Shown one piece after another: positions 21,825 to 22,289 of a DNA stretch of 22,289 bases; within the stretch, counting starts at the first letter, position 1, and the number at the start of each line of letters is the position of its first letter. Under the pieces are notes generated by a model. That model ran no database searches. It saw only the letters and a program-made list of their open reading frames with translations, and was not told the origin of the DNA. Source of the stretch: JBILVQ01 sp044370375 (lineage in GTDB: Bacteria > Bacteroidota > Bacteroidia > UBA4408); contig JBILVQ010000022.1 of assembly GCA_044370375.1 (NCBI GenBank), positions 1 to 22,289 on the forward strand, written 5' to 3'. The translations under genes were made by a program, and so were the position numbers.

Positions 21825-22289
21825 TTGCAGATCCGTAGGATCGGCCAATGTTGCAGCCTTGGGTTTTAACCCGAGGCACATTGGGTAGGATTGATATTGG
21901 GTAGGATTAACATTGGGTAGGATTAAAATCCTACCCTGAAATATTGGCCGTGCTAACCGCACTGTGAAGTATTTGCAGATCCGTAGGATCGGCCAATGTT
22001 GTAGCCTTGGGTTTTAACCCGAGGCACATTGGGGATTGATAATGGGTAGGATTAAAATCCTACCCTGAAATATGGGCCGTGCTAACCGCACTGTAACGTA
22101 TTTGCAGATCCGTAGGATCGGCCAATGTTTCAGCCTTGGGTTTTAACCCGAGGCACATTGGGTAGGATTAAAATCCTACCCTGAAATATTGGCCGTGCTA
22201 ACCGCACTGTAACGTATTTGCAGATCCGTAGGATCGGCCAATGTTGTAGCCTTGGGTTTTAACCCGAGGCACATTGGGTAGGATTGAAA
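21825..22289. repeat. Tandem array of a structured palindromic repeat (at least 4 units)
   Basis: Units begin with TTGCAGATCCGTAGGATCGG at 21825, 21973, 22102 and 22218, with lengths 148, 129 and 116 bases; the fourth is cut by the window end. Each complete unit contains nested inverted repeats. In unit 3 these are GATCC/GGATC; an outer pair CGGCCAAT (22119-22126) with ATTGGCCG (22188-22195); inside it CCTTGGGTT/AACCCGAGG (22134-22153) and GGGTAGGATT/AATCCTACCC (22160-22181); then GTGC/GCAC (22195-22207). The outer pair encloses two hairpins, a three-way-junction layout. Unit 2 has one mismatch in the outer pair. Units differ mainly by insertions beside the GGGTAGGATT arm. This looks like a REP/BIME-type intergenic element and is non-coding. 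A RAYT-type transposase would be its expected mobiliser but none is in view. Confidence 0.93.
21880..21927. repeat. Three 16-base direct repeats inside repeat unit 1
   Basis: ATTGGGTAGGATTGAT (21880-21895), ATTGGGTAGGATTAAC (21896-21911) and ATTGGGTAGGATTAAA (21912-21927) stand head to tail. The two extra copies account exactly for the 32-base length difference between unit 1 (148) and unit 3 (116). Only the last copy faces the complementary AATCCTACCC arm. Confidence 0.9.

Noticed and set aside
21615..21962. 115-codon minus-strand frame upstream of sucD
   Set aside because: It begins in repeat unit 1 and is translated from the palindromic repeat; composition is not protein-like and it overlaps the sucD promoter region.
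21825..22289. CRISPR array
   Set aside because: Repeat units are 116-148 bases and nearly identical throughout, with no unique spacers and no cas genes.

Overview
The window looks like chromosomal DNA from a member of the Bacteroidota. It is moderately AT-rich. It encodes two proteins with type IX secretion (T9SS, Por) C-terminal sorting domains. Clear Shine-Dalgarno sites are rare, and several upstream regions carry a TAnnTTTG-type -7 element. The metabolic genes are those of an aerobic heterotroph that degrades branched-chain or propionyl acyl-CoA. No rRNA, tRNA, CRISPR array, phage gene or transposase gene was found.

Layout. 1-423 (+): the 3' part of an OsmC-family peroxiredoxin, cut by the window edge. 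561-3337 (-): an apparent three-gene unit of an NfeD-like membrane protein, a small membrane-anchored conserved protein and the catalytic large subunit of a methylmalonyl-CoA-type mutase. 3380-4479 (-): a short T9SS-sorted surface protein whose signal peptide and body are in different frames. 4659-6600 (-): a tightly coupled unit of a small lipoprotein, a polytopic membrane protein and an ABC ATPase. 6749-8233 (-): a coiled-coil plus beta-barrel outer-membrane protein with a strong terminator behind it. 8234-8838: a 605-base gap holding a probable 25-33 residue membrane peptide and the terminator of the next gene. 8839-17736 (-): a single 2965-residue secreted protein (Cys-containing N-terminal half, Ig/PKD-like modules, right-handed beta-helix, helical segment, T9SS sorting domain) that fills 40% of the window. 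18109-18453 (-): a decayed, internally deleted remnant that looks like a TPR-adenylate cyclase gene. 18506-18862 (-): a TerB-like protein. 18960-20588 (-): an acyl-CoA carboxylase carboxyltransferase subunit. 20727-21605 (-): sucD. 21825-22289: at least four copies of a highly structured tandem repeat running off the window end.

How the genes fit together. The carboxylase subunit, the mutase and succinyl-CoA ligase can be placed on the route from branched-chain or propionyl acyl-CoA to succinyl-CoA and succinate. They lie in separate transcription units, and their partners (biotin carboxylase/BCCP, the B12-binding mutase subunit, SucC) are not in the window. The secreted and envelope genes between them (T9SS substrates, outer-membrane protein, lipoprotein-ABC unit) share a cell-surface theme but show no evident functional link to the metabolic genes.

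The features most worth a second look are the tandem structured repeat at the right end, the broken TPR-cyclase remnant, the frameshifted signal peptide of the short T9SS protein, hairpins sitting directly against two start codons, and the unlisted membrane peptide. I did not find convincing evidence of a wholly new multi-gene system.
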